Source: Segetibacter sp. (GTDB taxonomy: Bacteria; Bacteroidota; Bacteroidia; Chitinophagales; Chitinophagaceae). From it: a stretch of DNA of 64,000 bases. Location of the stretch: contig JAQBNO010000124.1 in NCBI GenBank assembly GCA_028288485.1, forward strand, positions 1 through 64,000, read 5' to 3'. This document shows, piece by piece, positions 9,137 to 18,094 of the stretch; positions within the stretch are counted from its first letter, which is position 1, and each line of letters opens with the position of its first letter. A model generated the notes under the pieces. It was given only the letters and a program-made list of their open reading frames with translations, did no database searches and had not been told where the DNA came from. Both the position numbers and the translations under genes were made by a program.

Positions 9137-9724
9137 GTGATGAAAAATAGCATTGAAGAAAAGTTCTATGAAGATGAAGACTTCGATAATATGGTTTACG
9201 ACGATAAACATATTACGGGCACCGATTTTAGTGACTGCAGGTTTTATAAATCGAGTTTAAAGGGGTGTCTTTTTGAGGAGTGTAATTTTGAAAACTGTAC
9301 TTTTGAAGATTGTGATTTGTCACTTATCAAGTTTAAGCGTACTTGCTTTAGTGATGGGAACATAATTAATTGCAAAGCGATTGGAATTAACTGGTCGGAA
9401 GTCGTTAACGCCTTATCTGTTAATTTTAAGCATTCACGAATTAGTTTTTCCGGCTTTTTTGGTAAGAATCTTAAAAAGAGCCAATTCACCGATTGCGTTG
9501 CCGATGAAGTAGACTTTACCGATTGCAACCTGTCGCAGTCTGTATTTACAGGTACCGATTTATGCAATGCCAGGTTTGAGAATACAGATCTTACCAAGGC
9601 AGATTTTGCCGGTGCAAAGAATTACCTGATCAACACAAAGACTAATAAAATTAAGGGGGCAAAATTTAGCTTGCCCGAAGCACTGTCGTTATTGAAAAGC
9701 CTGGATATAGTTCTTGTTGAATAA
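9137..9724 (+). CDS. Pentapeptide repeat protein
   Basis: 195 aa made largely of A(D/N)LXX-like five-residue repeats (TDFSDCRFYKSSLKGCLFEE, DFTDCNLSQSVFTGTDLCNA, FENTDLTKADFAGA), which predict a right-handed quadrilateral beta-helix. The repeats are unusually rich in Cys at the fourth or fifth position. There is no signal peptide, so it is probably cytosolic. The closest type is the MfpA/Qnr-like and general pentapeptide family; some members mimic DNA and protect gyrase, but nothing here shows that. Start: GTG at 9137 directly precedes ATG at 9140, and ATG is equally likely. Confidence 0.88.
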   Translation: MMKNSIEEKFYEDEDFDNMVYDDKHITGTDFSDCRFYKSSLKGCLFEECNFENCTFEDCDLSLIKFKRTCFSDGNIINCKAIGINWSEVVNALSVNFKHSRISFSGFFGKNLKKSQFTDCVADEVDFTDCNLSQSVFTGTDLCNARFENTDLTKADFAGAKNYLINTKTNKIKGAKFSLPEALSLLKSLDIVLVE

Positions 9725-9746
9725 TTATTACCGTTTATATGCTATT

Positions 9747-10058
9747 TCATACCGCTTCTATTCCTTTAAAGATTAAAGACCGGTCGTTTTTATCCAGCTC
9801 TTCCTTCAATTGCAATGCTTCATCAGAAACGGTTTCATCAGCCGGTAGGGCATAATGAGTAGCTATCGGAAGGAAAGCGCGGAGAAAATCTATTGAATTG
9901 TCTTCAAGCGTCGACAGCATCGATCCCATATATTCATAATAGATTTTACCATCCTGAACTTTTTGCTTCAGCAAAACATATAATCTTCGTCCGGCTATAT
10001 CAATATCTTCTTTTAATTCATGCACGTATTGAATTCTGCCAAAAATGTCTATCATCAT
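9747..10058 (-). CDS. Hypothetical protein, 103 aa
   Basis: Not recognised. The frame can be extended upstream to an ATT at 10109, but the first ATG codons are at 10058 and 10055 and are the better starts. The protein is acidic and mostly helical (VHELKEDIDIAGRRLYVLLK, DEALQLKEELDKNDRSLIF), without signal peptide or membrane segment. It converges with the pentapeptide-repeat gene, 22 nt away. No neighbour suggests a role. Confidence 0.45.
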   Translation of the reverse strand: MMIDIFGRIQYVHELKEDIDIAGRRLYVLLKQKVQDGKIYYEYMGSMLSTLEDNSIDFLRAFLPIATHYALPADETVSDEALQLKEELDKNDRSLIFKGIEAV

Positions 10059-10164
10059 AAACGCGAGTATTTGCCTGTTTGCTTTAATAATTATAGCTAA
10101 TTCAATCAATATTTATTCCATCTTTCCGGCCTTTAAAACAGAGAATGCAGCAGTAATCAATTTA

Positions 10165-10230
10165 ATACAAGTCGGGGACGTTGGCGTCGCTGGCTATTGG
10201 GACGGGCAACAACGCTTAATAGCAGGAGTC
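10165..10230 (+). repeat. Diverged copy of the dispersed intergenic repeat
   Basis: Begins TACAAGTCGGGGACG and ends GGCAACAACGCTTAATAGCA, the end matching the GCAACRATGTTTAATAGYAG tail of better copies. About 20 extra bases lie between the two halves. Confidence 0.4.
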
Positions 10231-10330
10231 TGCAAAGTACCTAAAAATAAAAAAGGCACAAATTATAAGAACTGAATTTATATAACCAATGCGGTTAAGT
10301 CGGATATAAAAGAATGATTACTGTTGAGAG

Positions 10331-10420
10331 TTAACAATAGACTCTGGAATCTATATCAAGTATTACTCCTTCGCCACCAACCTCGTAAATTCTATTTTGT
10401 ATGCTTTGTATTATTTGCAT
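10331..10420 (-). pseudogene. Remnant of an ORF6N-domain protein
   Basis: A 29-codon frame from ATG (10420) to TAA (10331) reads MQIIQSIQNRIYEVGGEGVI then LDIDSRVYC. ORF6N proteins begin with a closely similar I-Q-x-(K/R)-I-Y-(E)-(V/I)-R-G-x-x-V-M-L-D-x-D-L-A-x-(L)-Y. The match ends at the position of the conserved LY, where the frame stops. The 250-residue remainder is missing. ORF6N (KilA-N related) genes are phage- and island-borne, so this is a scar of a lost accessory gene. The rest of 10059-10602 holds the repeat above and no other gene. Confidence 0.5.
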
Positions 10421-10602
10421 TAGTAGTAAATTTTTTAACGGTGCGGATGAACCACAAAACGTAATACCTCAATAAACTACAATATTATCTACTGCATGGC
10501 AATACTGGTTGCAATTAAACTCTTCCGTGAACCCTTAATTTAAATTCGTTCTTATATTGTCCGGCGACATCCTAATCAAAATGAGAATTGTACCTTTCGC
10601 CC

Positions 10603-11904
10603 ATGTACCGGTTATACTTAATATTGTTAATAGTTATGGGAAGTATATCAATTAACCCGCTTTCAGCACAACCAAAAACAGACCAATTGTTGCTGGATAT
10701 TTTATCTGCCAACAATCATCCTATTGTGAAACTGGTATTGAAAAATCCTAATACATATCGGTGTCAGATTATTTATACTCAGGTAAACAGGGACCAGCAT
10801 AATCGTCCCTCATTCAAAAATTATTATTATAACTACGACCGAAACCTATATTTCAATCCTGCTTCGATGGTTAAAATGCCGTTAGCATTTCTTGCATTGG
10901 AAAAGCTTAATAATTTGAAGGTAAAGGGAGTAAACAAGTATACAACGATTCAATATGATAGCAGTTATCCAGGCCAAAAGACTGCATATGCTGACACCAC
11001 TTCTGCTAGTGGGTTACCAAGTATTGCTCATTACATAAAGAGAGCTTTTCTCATCAGTGAAAATGATCCCTATAACCGGTTGTATCAATTTGTAGGGCAG
11101 CAAGGCATTAACAGGGGGCTTCACAAAAAAGGTTATACAAAGGCAAGAATAACAAGGCAGTTTATGGGATTTACAGAAGAGCAGAACCGTCACACTAATC
11201 CTATTCGTTTTTTGAAGGAGGATGGGAGCTTACTGTACCAGCAGGCTGCTGCATATAATTCTGATTCCTTTGATTTTAGTCGTGACATTAAACTTGGCAA
11301 AGCTCACCTGGATCGTAATGACAGCCTCATAAATGAACCTTTCGATTTTACCCGGCATAATAACATTCCGCTCCAGGATTTTCAACAGATGTTGCAATCT
11401 GTTTTGTTCCCTGCATCTGTACCAGTTACACAAAGATTCAACCTGTCAAAAGATGACCGCGATTTTTTGCTCCGTTACTTATCTCAATACCCTTCAGAAA
11501 CCAGTTATCCCAAATACGACACCTCCCTTTTTTACGATAGCTATGTCAAGTTCTTCTTTCGTAACAACACACATAAAATGCCGCAACATATCCGGGTCTT
11601 TAATAAGGTTGGTTGGTCATATGGTTCTTTAACCGATGTATCTTACGTTGTTGATACAAAAAACAACATAGAATTTATGCTCGCTGCTACTGTTTACGTC
11701 AACAGCGATAATATTTTAAACGATGGTAAATATGAGTACGATAGCATCGGACATCCTTTTTTATACGAGTTGGGGCAAACGTTTTATCAATATGAACTAC
11801 AGCGCCAAAGACACTACAAGCCGCAGCTTTCGAACTTCGATTTGCAATACAAACAGCGGGATAAAGATGATAAACGCCGAGAGATTAAAATTGTAGATAA
11901 TTGA
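10603..11904 (+). CDS. Class A beta-lactamase-like serine hydrolase, secreted
   Basis: 433 aa from the ATG at 10603; a TTG at 10588 in frame is less likely because the signal peptide (MYRLYLILLIVMGSISINPLSAQ) starts at the ATG. The serine-lactamase fold is supported by SMVK (Ser88-Lys91, the SxxK motif), SENDPYN (SDN-like) and KVGWSYG (KTG-like). The protein is longer than a class A beta-lactamase (about 290 aa), with extra C-terminal sequence rich in Lys/Arg/Asp. It is probably a periplasmic or extracellular hydrolase acting on a peptide or peptidoglycan-like substrate; drug resistance is not implied. Confidence 0.85.
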   Translation: MYRLYLILLIVMGSISINPLSAQPKTDQLLLDILSANNHPIVKLVLKNPNTYRCQIIYTQVNRDQHNRPSFKNYYYNYDRNLYFNPASMVKMPLAFLALEKLNNLKVKGVNKYTTIQYDSSYPGQKTAYADTTSASGLPSIAHYIKRAFLISENDPYNRLYQFVGQQGINRGLHKKGYTKARITRQFMGFTEEQNRHTNPIRFLKEDGSLLYQQAAAYNSDSFDFSRDIKLGKAHLDRNDSLINEPFDFTRHNNIPLQDFQQMLQSVLFPASVPVTQRFNLSKDDRDFLLRYLSQYPSETSYPKYDTSLFYDSYVKFFFRNNTHKMPQHIRVFNKVGWSYGSLTDVSYVVDTKNNIEFMLAATVYVNSDNILNDGKYEYDSIGHPFLYELGQTFYQYELQRQRHYKPQLSNFDLQYKQRDKDDKRREIKIVDN

Positions 11905-11966
11905 GGTTTGCTAATCGTCAACCAATCCGTCGTTCGTCGTCTGTCAACTCTCCTTATACCTCTCAC

Positions 11967-12380
11967 TCAATAAATTGCAAAACTAAGCTTGCCCCGGTGT
12001 GTTTCATGAACAAACGCCACGCCTGTTTCTGTTGATACAGTTTTAGCAAGTTTAATTAACTCGCGGTTTTGTTCGAACGAATAATAATCTTTCCCCGTTC
12101 GGCTATTAATAGAGAGAGGTTTTGCTGTTGCCAGTGAGCGAAGTCTCATTTCAAATTCCTTATAATGTGCGTCAAAGTAGGGGGTAACAGTTTCGCAGTG
12201 TCGGCGGATGGACCATATCTCTTGTTTTGCAAGTTCTGTTGTAACATCCTCTTTTTCTCTTACATCTAAAGGCAGACTCGATTCTACTCCATCGTAACCT
12301 GCATCTTTTACTTCTTGAACAAAAATATTCCATGGAATATTTTCTTGTCCCCACTGCCGGCAGAAAAACAGAATTTTCAT
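11967..12380 (-). pseudogene. C-terminally truncated sugar phosphate isomerase/epimerase
   Basis: 137 aa beginning MKILFFCRQWGQENIPWNIF, then VKDAGYDGVESSLPL, matching the start of xylose-isomerase-like TIM-barrel proteins of about 270 aa. The sequence is good up to VAFVHETHRGKLSFA, the family's HETHRG(K/R)xSFA motif near the barrel middle, then ends IY-stop. The second half, which holds the remaining metal ligands, is absent. The stretch just beyond the stop is low-complexity GTCAAC-rich DNA. It should be inactive. Neighbouring DUF1080 and PhyH genes are common partners of such isomerases in sugar catabolic islands. Confidence 0.7.
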
Positions 12381-12538
12381 GAATTGATTTTAGGTTAATA
12401 CATTTACTGTAAAGTTTTAAAATAAAGGCTGCAATTCATTCATCTAATTCCGGATAAAATAAGCCTGTTTTTATTACAAACTTTTTATGCTATTATTTCA
12501 TCATTCAATAATTTAGAAATCTCTTCAAAAAATCCATT

Positions 12539-13135
12539 ATGAAAAGTTTATTCCTCCTTTTGCTTCTTTCCTTATTTACTACGATGCTGTGGGCGCAGAA
12601 AGCGAAACTGTTTAACAAAAAGGATCTCACGGGCTGGACAATTCATGGAACAGAAAAATGGTATGTTGAAGACGGTCATTTAATTTGCGAAAGCGGGCCC
12701 GATAAACAGTATGGTTACCTGTCGACCAACAAGAAATATAAAAACTTTATTATGGAACTAAAGTTTAAGCAGGAAGCCAACGGTAACAGCGGCGTTTTTA
12801 TACGTTCGGGGATTGAAGGAACCAAGATCAGTGGCTGGCAGGTTGAGGTCGCACCTGCTAACCAACATACAGGTGGAATATATGAATCGTATGGAAGGGA
12901 GTGGCTGATAAAACCCAAACCTGAAGATGAAAAATATTTGAAACAAGGTGAATGGAATAAGTTGAAGATAAAAGCGGTCGGTGATGAAGTAACTACCTGG
13001 CTAAACGGCCACCAGATGGTGTATTTAAAAGATGAAAAAATTGGAAAGGGTGAGGGATTTATCGCATTACAGATACATAGCGGTGGTGGTATAAAAGTGC
13101 GTTGGAAAGATTTTAAAATAAAGGAATTGGAATAA
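12539..13135 (+). CDS. DUF1080 protein (3-keto-disaccharide hydrolase family), secreted
   Basis: 198 aa. Signal peptide MKSLFLLLLLSLFTTMLWAQ, then the concanavalin-like lectin/glucanase fold of DUF1080: LFNKKDLTGWTIHGTEKWYV, ELKFKQEANGNSGVFIRSG, GWQVEV, TTWLNGHQMVYL and GFIALQIHSGGGIKVRWKDF. The family hydrolyses 3-keto-glycosides made by oxidoreductases and is usually periplasmic in Bacteroidetes. The size is typical for a single-domain member. It diverges from the truncated isomerase gene, and a PhyH dioxygenase follows on the same strand. Confidence 0.9.
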   Translation: MKSLFLLLLLSLFTTMLWAQKAKLFNKKDLTGWTIHGTEKWYVEDGHLICESGPDKQYGYLSTNKKYKNFIMELKFKQEANGNSGVFIRSGIEGTKISGWQVEVAPANQHTGGIYESYGREWLIKPKPEDEKYLKQGEWNKLKIKAVGDEVTTWLNGHQMVYLKDEKIGKGEGFIALQIHSGGGIKVRWKDFKIKELE

Positions 13136-13264
13136 AATACCAGAAGGTCTTCGGCCTGAACTAAAAGAGGTAAAATTGTAAAATTTGCGTCTCTTGCTAT
13201 TAATGGTCGCGAAGCCAGCCATGGCAGATAAAAAGGTGTTTTGCTAATAAGTAAATCTAACGAT

Positions 13265-14158
13265 ATGCAATCAAAAGACTTAAGTGAATTTCATCAACAG
13301 GTTTCTGATATGTTTCCCTGGCCCAAAACCGACGAGGAGTGGGATCGATACCGCCTTTCAAAGGACCAGGTTAATTTTTTTAATGAAAACGGTTATTTGC
13401 CTGGTATCAGGATGTTAAATGAAGAACAACTCGCAATTTTGCGGGAGGAGCTTTTCCAGTTAATCGACCCGGCCCGGCACGACAATTCGCTTTTTTACGA
13501 ATACAACAGCAACGAGTCTACTGATCCGCAAACCATTCTTTTTCACGCTTTGGGGGAGTGGCGTATTACAAGAGGGCTTCATGACGTATTATGGAACCCT
13601 GCTTTTGTTATGGCCGCAAGCCAGCTATTGGACGATAAGCCGGTTCGTTTCTGGCACGATCAAATCTTTTATAAGCCGCCTAAAAAGGGTGGGGTAGTAG
13701 CGTGGCACCAGGATTATTCTTACTGGACGCGGACAAAACCGGTTGCACACATCACCTGCTGGTGCCCACTAGACGATGCAACTGCTGAAAACGGATGCCT
13801 CCAGTATATTCCTGCAAGCCATAAATGGGGACTGTTACCGAAGCCTGTTATTGCCGGTGATTTGCATGGTATCAGGGAGTTTCTAACTGCGGAGCAGCAA
13901 AAGCAATTTGATAATGCGCAGCTTGTTCCTGCAAAGGCTGGTGAAGCCATTTTTCATCATTCACTTGCGTTGCATGGTTCCGGAGAAAATAAAAGTTCGG
14001 AGCCAAGACGCGCATTTGTGATTAATGCTTTTGCCGACGGCGTAGTTTCTGATACTGATGAACCTTTGCTACAGGGGGTGCCTCCTGTGCTGAAGGGTAA
14101 TAAGATGGAGGGACAATTTTTTCCCTTATTGTTCAAAGGCAGCGGCCAGCTTCAATAA
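13265..14158 (+). CDS. Phytanoyl-CoA dioxygenase (PhyH) family protein
   Basis: 297 aa from ATG 13265; a TTG at 13241 in frame would add eight residues and is less likely. The non-haem Fe(II)/2-oxoglutarate oxygenase signature is complete: HxD in VVAWHQDYSYW, the distal His in HHSLALHGSGEN, and the 2-oxoglutarate-binding Arg in EPRRAFVI. The central CWCPLDDATAENGCLQYIPA is typical of PhyH. It hydroxylates an unactivated carbon; the substrate is unknown. It is cytosolic. It lies on the same strand as DUF1080 with a 129-nt gap. Confidence 0.88.
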   Translation: MQSKDLSEFHQQVSDMFPWPKTDEEWDRYRLSKDQVNFFNENGYLPGIRMLNEEQLAILREELFQLIDPARHDNSLFYEYNSNESTDPQTILFHALGEWRITRGLHDVLWNPAFVMAASQLLDDKPVRFWHDQIFYKPPKKGGVVAWHQDYSYWTRTKPVAHITCWCPLDDATAENGCLQYIPASHKWGLLPKPVIAGDLHGIREFLTAEQQKQFDNAQLVPAKAGEAIFHHSLALHGSGENKSSEPRRAFVINAFADGVVSDTDEPLLQGVPPVLKGNKMEGQFFPLLFKGSGQLQ

Positions 14159-14319
14159 GGGAAAGATTATTTATTCCGCTGGCTTAACTTCTCGTTTAAG
14201 GATGTTTACTGAACGATCCTTAGTTTTTCATAGCAGCTCAGTTGTTTGGTCGATCCTTTTGGTGATGTCGCTCACCTGTACAGATGTAATTAATGCAGCC
14301 CGACAAGGCTGCTATTAAT

Positions 14320-14622
14320 TTAATCATAGTGTCTTTCAGAAGTTGGAATTTTTTCCACTTGTTCAACGTTTGCGAATAGTTTATCAAGCGTTTTATATAG
14401 AGGGGCTGTATTTGTGATGGAACCAAAAAAGACATCTTCCAGTTCTTCTGCATCAAGGCTTCTGATTTCATTGATTAATTCTTTGGCTTTATTTAAATAT
14501 TCGTCTTCATCTCTACAATCACCGGCCAGTTCCGAAAACTGTAGCATGAGGTCGTGATTAAATCTTTCTGCTTCGAGTAAAATGCCATCGTTTGTTTCTT
14601 TTGATAAAGACTGTGTTTCCAT
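14320..14622 (-). CDS. Hypothetical acidic protein, 100 aa
   Basis: Not recognised. Starts at ATG 14622. The protein is strongly acidic and predicted all-helical (DEDEYLNKAKELINEIRSLD, AEELEDVFFGS, YKTLDKLFANVEQVEKI), with no signal peptide. It lies just downstream of the Uma2 remnant on the same strand, separated by 77 nt. Codon use resembles that of real genes nearby and the frame is the longest here, but other overlapping frames exist. Confidence 0.5.
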   Translation of the reverse strand: METQSLSKETNDGILLEAERFNHDLMLQFSELAGDCRDEDEYLNKAKELINEIRSLDAEELEDVFFGSITNTAPLYKTLDKLFANVEQVEKIPTSERHYD

Positions 14623-14699
14623 ATTATTGCTGGTGTGATCTTTAATATTCTGTTTAGGGTACCACGGTTAAGAAATATTGGTACTATTATCAACTAAGA

Positions 14700-14918
14700 T
14701 TATTTACCTGCGAAATCGCTAGGAAAAAAGGAACATCCTTTTCCTCTCAAGTGTTGTCCTATGGCTGAAATAATAGAAGCGACGATTTTATTATGCTCTT
14801 TCGTCGCCGCGGCTATTGCAAATATTTCTCCGCGGTAATATTCACTTTTATTTGGTGCCTGCCTTTCAACTTCAAAGTATTCACTTTCAGAAATCGTTGA
14901 TTTGGCAATTGCGGGCAT
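14700..14918 (-). pseudogene. Truncated Uma2-family (DUF820) endonuclease-like gene
   Basis: 72 aa matching the N-terminus of Uma2/DUF820 proteins: ISESEYFEVERQAPNKSEYY, RGEIFAIAAATKEHNKIVAS and QHLRGKGCSFFPSD. The full family (about 190 aa, PD-(D/E)xK-like fold) continues with a D-(L/M)-R-(V/I) strand bearing catalytic Asp and Glu/Lys residues. Here the frame ends after FPSDFAGK, so the catalytic core is missing. Uma2 genes are common in multiple copies in soil Bacteroidetes and cyanobacteria and their function is uncertain. Confidence 0.65.
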
Positions 14919-15003
14919 AAAAAGATTTTAAATAAAATTAAATCATTTTACGTAATCCAATTTTCTTAAAAATTTTTTGAATTGGAGAATAGAATTACAC
15001 AAA

Positions 15004-15096
15004 GTACAAGAGTGCGACGCAACAATGTTTAATAGTAGCAAAAACGCTTAGTACATAAAACCCTCCTAAATCCTTCTTAAAAGGAGGACTTGCTAC
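15004..15096 (+). repeat. Dispersed repeat (TGCGACGCAAC family) plus AGGAGG-type inverted repeat
   Basis: GTACAAGAGTGCGACGCAAC at 15004-15023 is followed by the family tail AATGTTTAATAGTAG. Next, CCTCC (15062-15066) and GGAGG about 16 nt later form a short hairpin of the CCTCCTAAATCC type. The gap 14919-15219 holds these, the ahcY terminator and no gene. Confidence 0.65.
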
Positions 15097-15154
15097 CGCT
15101 GTCAAAGAGGATTTCAGGCGCGAAATTCTTCGTAGGGTTAATACTAGTACAAAC

Positions 15155-15184
15155 AAAAAACCCGCCTTTTACAAAGCGGGTTCT
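15155..15184 (-). terminator. Terminator of the SAH hydrolase gene
   Basis: AACCCGC and GCGGGTT form a 7-bp GC-rich stem with a 10-nt loop. On the minus strand it is followed by TTTTTTG. It lies about 40 nt past the stop of the SAH hydrolase gene. Confidence 0.8.
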
Positions 15185-15219
15185 TATCTGTCAACGGTCA
15201 TCTTTCAACCGTCAAACTA

Positions 15220-16548
15220 CTAATATCTGTACATTTCAGGCTTAAACGGACCTGTTTTGCTTATTCCTAAGTATTCTGATTGTGCATCGGTAAGTTCATC
15301 CAGAACAACACCAATTTTGGCAAGGTGAAGACGGGCAACTTTTTCATCTAAATGCTTTGGCAGAACGTACACCTTGTTCTCGTAATTAGCGTGGTTCGTC
15401 CAAAGTTCAATTTGGGCCAGGGTTTGGTTACTGAAAGAGTTACTCATTACAAAGCTTGGGTGACCTGTTGCACAACCTAAGTTTACAAGGCGACCTTCAG
15501 CCAATAAGATGATGTCTTTGCCATCAACGTTGTAAATGTCGACCTGGGGCTTAACTGTATCTTTAGTTTGACCATAATTTTGGTTTAACCAGGCAACATC
15601 AATTTCAATATCGAAGTGACCGATGTTACAAACGATCGCTTTGTCTTTCATTAATTTGAAATGTGCTCCGGTGATCAAGTCGCGGCAGCCTGAAGCAGTA
15701 ACGATAATGTCGGCTTCTTTAACTGCATCAATCATTTTCTTTACTTCAAAACCATCCATTGCAGCTTGTAAAGCACAAATCGGGTCAATTTCGGTAACGA
15801 TAACGCGGCAACCAGCACCAGCCAATGAAGCCGCAGAACCTTTACCCACATCACCGTAACCACCTACAACGGCAACTTTACCGGCTAACATAACATCGGT
15901 AGCGCGGCGTATAGAATCTACCAGACTTTCTTTACAACCGTATTTGTTGTCGAACTTAGATTTGGTAACGCTGTCGTTTACATTAATAGCAGGAATAGGC
16001 AATGTACCTTTTTCCATTCTTTCATACAAGCGGTGAACACCTGTAGTCGTTTCTTCGCTAAGACCCTTTACGTGTTGAATAAGTTCAGGATATTTATCGA
16101 AAACGATGTTGGTAAGGTCGCCACCATCATCTAAAATCATATTTAAAGGACGCTCTTCGCTACCGAAAAACAAGGTTTGTTCAATACACCATTCAGCATC
16201 TTCATTGGTTTGGCCTTTCCACGCGTATACACCTATACCCGCAGCAGCGATAGCAGCAGCGGCATGATCCTGTGTAGAAAATATATTACAAGAGCTCCAT
16301 TTAACTTCAGCGCCTAAAGCGATCAAAGTTTCGATAAGAACGGCTGTTTGAATAGTCATGTGTAAGCAACCTGCCACACGTGCACCTTTTAGCGGTTGAG
16401 AAGGACCATACTCGGCACGGATAGACATTAGTCCGGGCATTTCTGCTTCTGCAAGACGTATTTCTTTACGGCCCCATGCAGCAAGGCTCATATCGGCTAC
16501 TTTGTACTTCAGGTTGAAATCAATCTGCGAGTTTGTTGATGTTGACAT
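15220..16548 (-). CDS. ahcY: Adenosylhomocysteinase (S-adenosylhomocysteine hydrolase)
   Basis: 442 aa, the usual length. It hydrolyses S-adenosylhomocysteine to adenosine and homocysteine, recycling the product of methyltransferases. Visible features are the N-terminal [18 protein letters not shown], the substrate region [20 protein letters not shown], the NAD+ fold [16 protein letters not shown], the loop [10 protein letters not shown] and the conserved C-terminus PFKPEMYRY with the Lys/Tyr that contact NAD+ of the neighbouring subunit. It is a cytosolic tetramer in known members. An Lrp/AsnC regulator is encoded divergently 246 nt away, a possible regulator of methyl-cycle or amino-acid genes (inference). 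Confidence 0.97.
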   Translation of the reverse strand: MSTSTNSQIDFNLKYKVADMSLAAWGRKEIRLAEAEMPGLMSIRAEYGPSQPLKGARVAGCLHMTIQTAVLIETLIALGAEVKWSSCNIFSTQDHAAAAIAAAGIGVYAWKGQTNEDAEWCIEQTLFFGSEERPLNMILDDGGDLTNIVFDKYPELIQHVKGLSEETTTGVHRLYERMEKGTLPIPAINVNDSVTKSKFDNKYGCKESLVDSIRRATDVMLAGKVAVVGGYGDVGKGSAASLAGAGCRVIVTEIDPICALQAAMDGFEVKKMIDAVKEADIIVTASGCRDLITGAHFKLMKDKAIVCNIGHFDIEIDVAWLNQNYGQTKDTVKPQVDIYNVDGKDIILLAEGRLVNLGCATGHPSFVMSNSFSNQTLAQIELWTNHANYENKVYVLPKHLDEKVARLHLAKIGVVLDELTDAQSEYLGISKTGPFKPEMYRY

Positions 16549-16696
16549 ATTTTTGGAATTTCTGATTTTGCGATTTATTGTTTGGTGATTTTTAAGCCGG
16601 GCCTTTGTTCTTTATTCGATCTTCTCTTCCCGCCACGGCGTGTCTCTTGTACTGATTATTCTCTATTCTGCTTTTTCTGTTTAGGCAGATGCTTTG

Positions 16697-16729
16697 CAAA
16701 AGTAATTCTTTAGTGGAATATTCTACCAA
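16697..16729 (-). promoter_or_regulatory. Candidate promoter of the SAH hydrolase gene
   Basis: On the minus strand a perfect -7 element TACTTTTG lies at 16704-16697, with TTGG about 21 nt upstream (16729-16726). The spacing is slightly long for a Bacteroidetes promoter. The leader to the ATG would be about 140 nt. No known riboswitch fold was recognised in it. Confidence 0.35.
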
Positions 16730-16794
16730 TATAGATAACTTCGGAAAAAAGATAACAATACCTATTCTATTACAGCATAAATGCCCATTTCATC

Positions 16795-17295
16795 ATGGTA
16801 AAGACAACTGAAAAAGAGGATTCGACTATCGGCAAAACGATCCTGGATAGTAAGGATCTTGCGATCCTACGTTTGCTACAGGAAAATGCACGTATTACGG
16901 TAAAGGAAATATCTGATAAAGTGCATTTGAGCACCACACCTGTTCATGAACGTATAAAGCGAATGGAAGAATCAGGTGTAATTAAACAATACGCTACTTT
17001 GGTCGACCATACAAAGGTGAAGAAGGGATTGATGGTAATCTGTTACGTTTCGTTACAACAACATAGCAAAAGTGCCGGGGATAAGTTCATTAAAACGATC
17101 TGGGAATTGAATGAGGTGATTGAGTGTTACAACATTTCGGGCGAGTTCGACTTCATGTTAAAAGTGGTGAGTGAAGATATGAACGCTTACTACGATTTCC
17201 ACGTAAATAAGCTAAGCCAGATTGAAAATATGGGGCACGTTCAGAGTGTCTTTGTCATGGGAATTTTGAAGCAGACACACCAGTTGGTTTATTAA
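16795..17295 (+). CDS. Lrp/AsnC family transcriptional regulator
   Basis: 166 aa. The N-terminal AsnC-type winged helix-turn-helix is clear: LDSKDLAILRLLQENARITV, VHLSTTPVHERIKRMEESGV. The C-terminal RAM (ligand-sensing, ferredoxin-like) domain has GKFIKTIWELNEV-like helix, CYNISGEFDFMLKV and VQSVFVMGILK. Such proteins form dimers and octamers and respond to amino acids. It is transcribed away from ahcY. Specific targets cannot be read from the sequence. Confidence 0.92.
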   Translation: MVKTTEKEDSTIGKTILDSKDLAILRLLQENARITVKEISDKVHLSTTPVHERIKRMEESGVIKQYATLVDHTKVKKGLMVICYVSLQQHSKSAGDKFIKTIWELNEVIECYNISGEFDFMLKVVSEDMNAYYDFHVNKLSQIENMGHVQSVFVMGILKQTHQLVY

Positions 17296-17488
17296 TCCTC
17301 ATCCTCCAACTCCTTCTACGTGCAGCAACAAGTATCGGCACTTTAGAATTATTCTACACATTTGTTCTTCCACGTCAGCATTCGCTTTTGAGCCGGACTG
17401 TGCTGCTGAAATTGTTACTACCAAAGAATAATTACAGGCTCTGGTATGGCCTCCGTCTCCTTTGCAAGGGGAGGGGACGATGGTGAGG

Positions 17489-18094
17489 TTATAAAGCCTC
17501 GGTAAGAATTTCGTGGTAGCGCCTGGCTATACTTGCAATAATATCAGCTTTGTCGCGGCCATTGATTATAGTGCGGGCATTTTCAAAATCTGATTTCTCT
17601 TCATTAATGAACTGGCTAAGTTTTCTTCCGGTAAACCAGCCGTCTTTCATTCCCTGGATAGCGATTTGGTACGCCAGTTCCGGGTCTTTTGCTTTGTCAG
17701 GATCGCTTAGCAGATCAACCCGCGTAAGTTTACCGGCTCTTTGATAGTTACTCCTTCCGGTTAACTGAACATATCCGCGTCCATGAAAACGGGCACCATC
17801 GCCGGGCTCTGTATTCCCAAGCATCTTTCCAACTGCAGTCTGAGGGCCGTACAACCTGTTAAAACGTTCGTCGGTGCCAAATTCGTCGATTGGTTTCATA
17901 GTATGTGCTGTTTCCCATTTAAAAGTTGCCATACAGTATGCAAGTTGGCGCCGACCGGTATCATCATCAGTAAACCGGCTGTCCTGCTGGATCTGGCCAA
18001 GCAGGAAGCCAAACGAATCTGCTAGTTTATTGGTTAAGGGGCCAAAGCGGGTGATATAGCCGTCTAATAATCTTGATCTGTCTACGGTAAGCAT
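17489..18094 (-). CDS. GH19-family chitinase/lysozyme-like hydrolase
   Basis: 201 aa, a compact single domain of glycoside hydrolase family 19. The catalytic general acid Glu is in FKWETAHTMKPIDEF, with a second acidic pair in the same helix and loop. GARFHGRGYVQLTGRSNY is the hallmark substrate-cleft motif and NARTIINGRDKADII matches the family's C-terminal helix. There is no signal peptide, unlike secreted chitinases; phage-like endolysins and tailocin-linked lysozymes also lack one. It may cleave chitin or peptidoglycan. It is isolated, with no phage genes around, so a prophage origin is not supported. Confidence 0.85.
   Translation of the reverse strand: MLTVDRSRLLDGYITRFGPLTNKLADSFGFLLGQIQQDSRFTDDDTGRRQLAYCMATFKWETAHTMKPIDEFGTDERFNRLYGPQTAVGKMLGNTEPGDGARFHGRGYVQLTGRSNYQRAGKLTRVDLLSDPDKAKDPELAYQIAIQGMKDGWFTGRKLSQFINEEKSDFENARTIINGRDKADIIASIARRYHEILTEAL

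Noticed and set aside
10045-10275. 76-codon plus-strand frame overlapping the 103-aa hypothetical gene
   Set aside because: It overlaps the start region of the minus-strand gene and continues through a diverged repeat; no recognisable product.
16549-16794. A SAH or SAM riboswitch in the ahcY leader
   Set aside because: No conserved core sequence of those riboswitches could be recognised; only a candidate promoter was seen.
17455-17475. CTCC-TTTGCAAGG-GGAG hairpin after the GH19 gene as a terminator
   Set aside because: No T-run follows on the minus strand; it resembles a common short intergenic palindrome.
17489-18094. GH19 hydrolase as a sign of a prophage
   Set aside because: No holin, integrase, capsid or tail genes are present around it.
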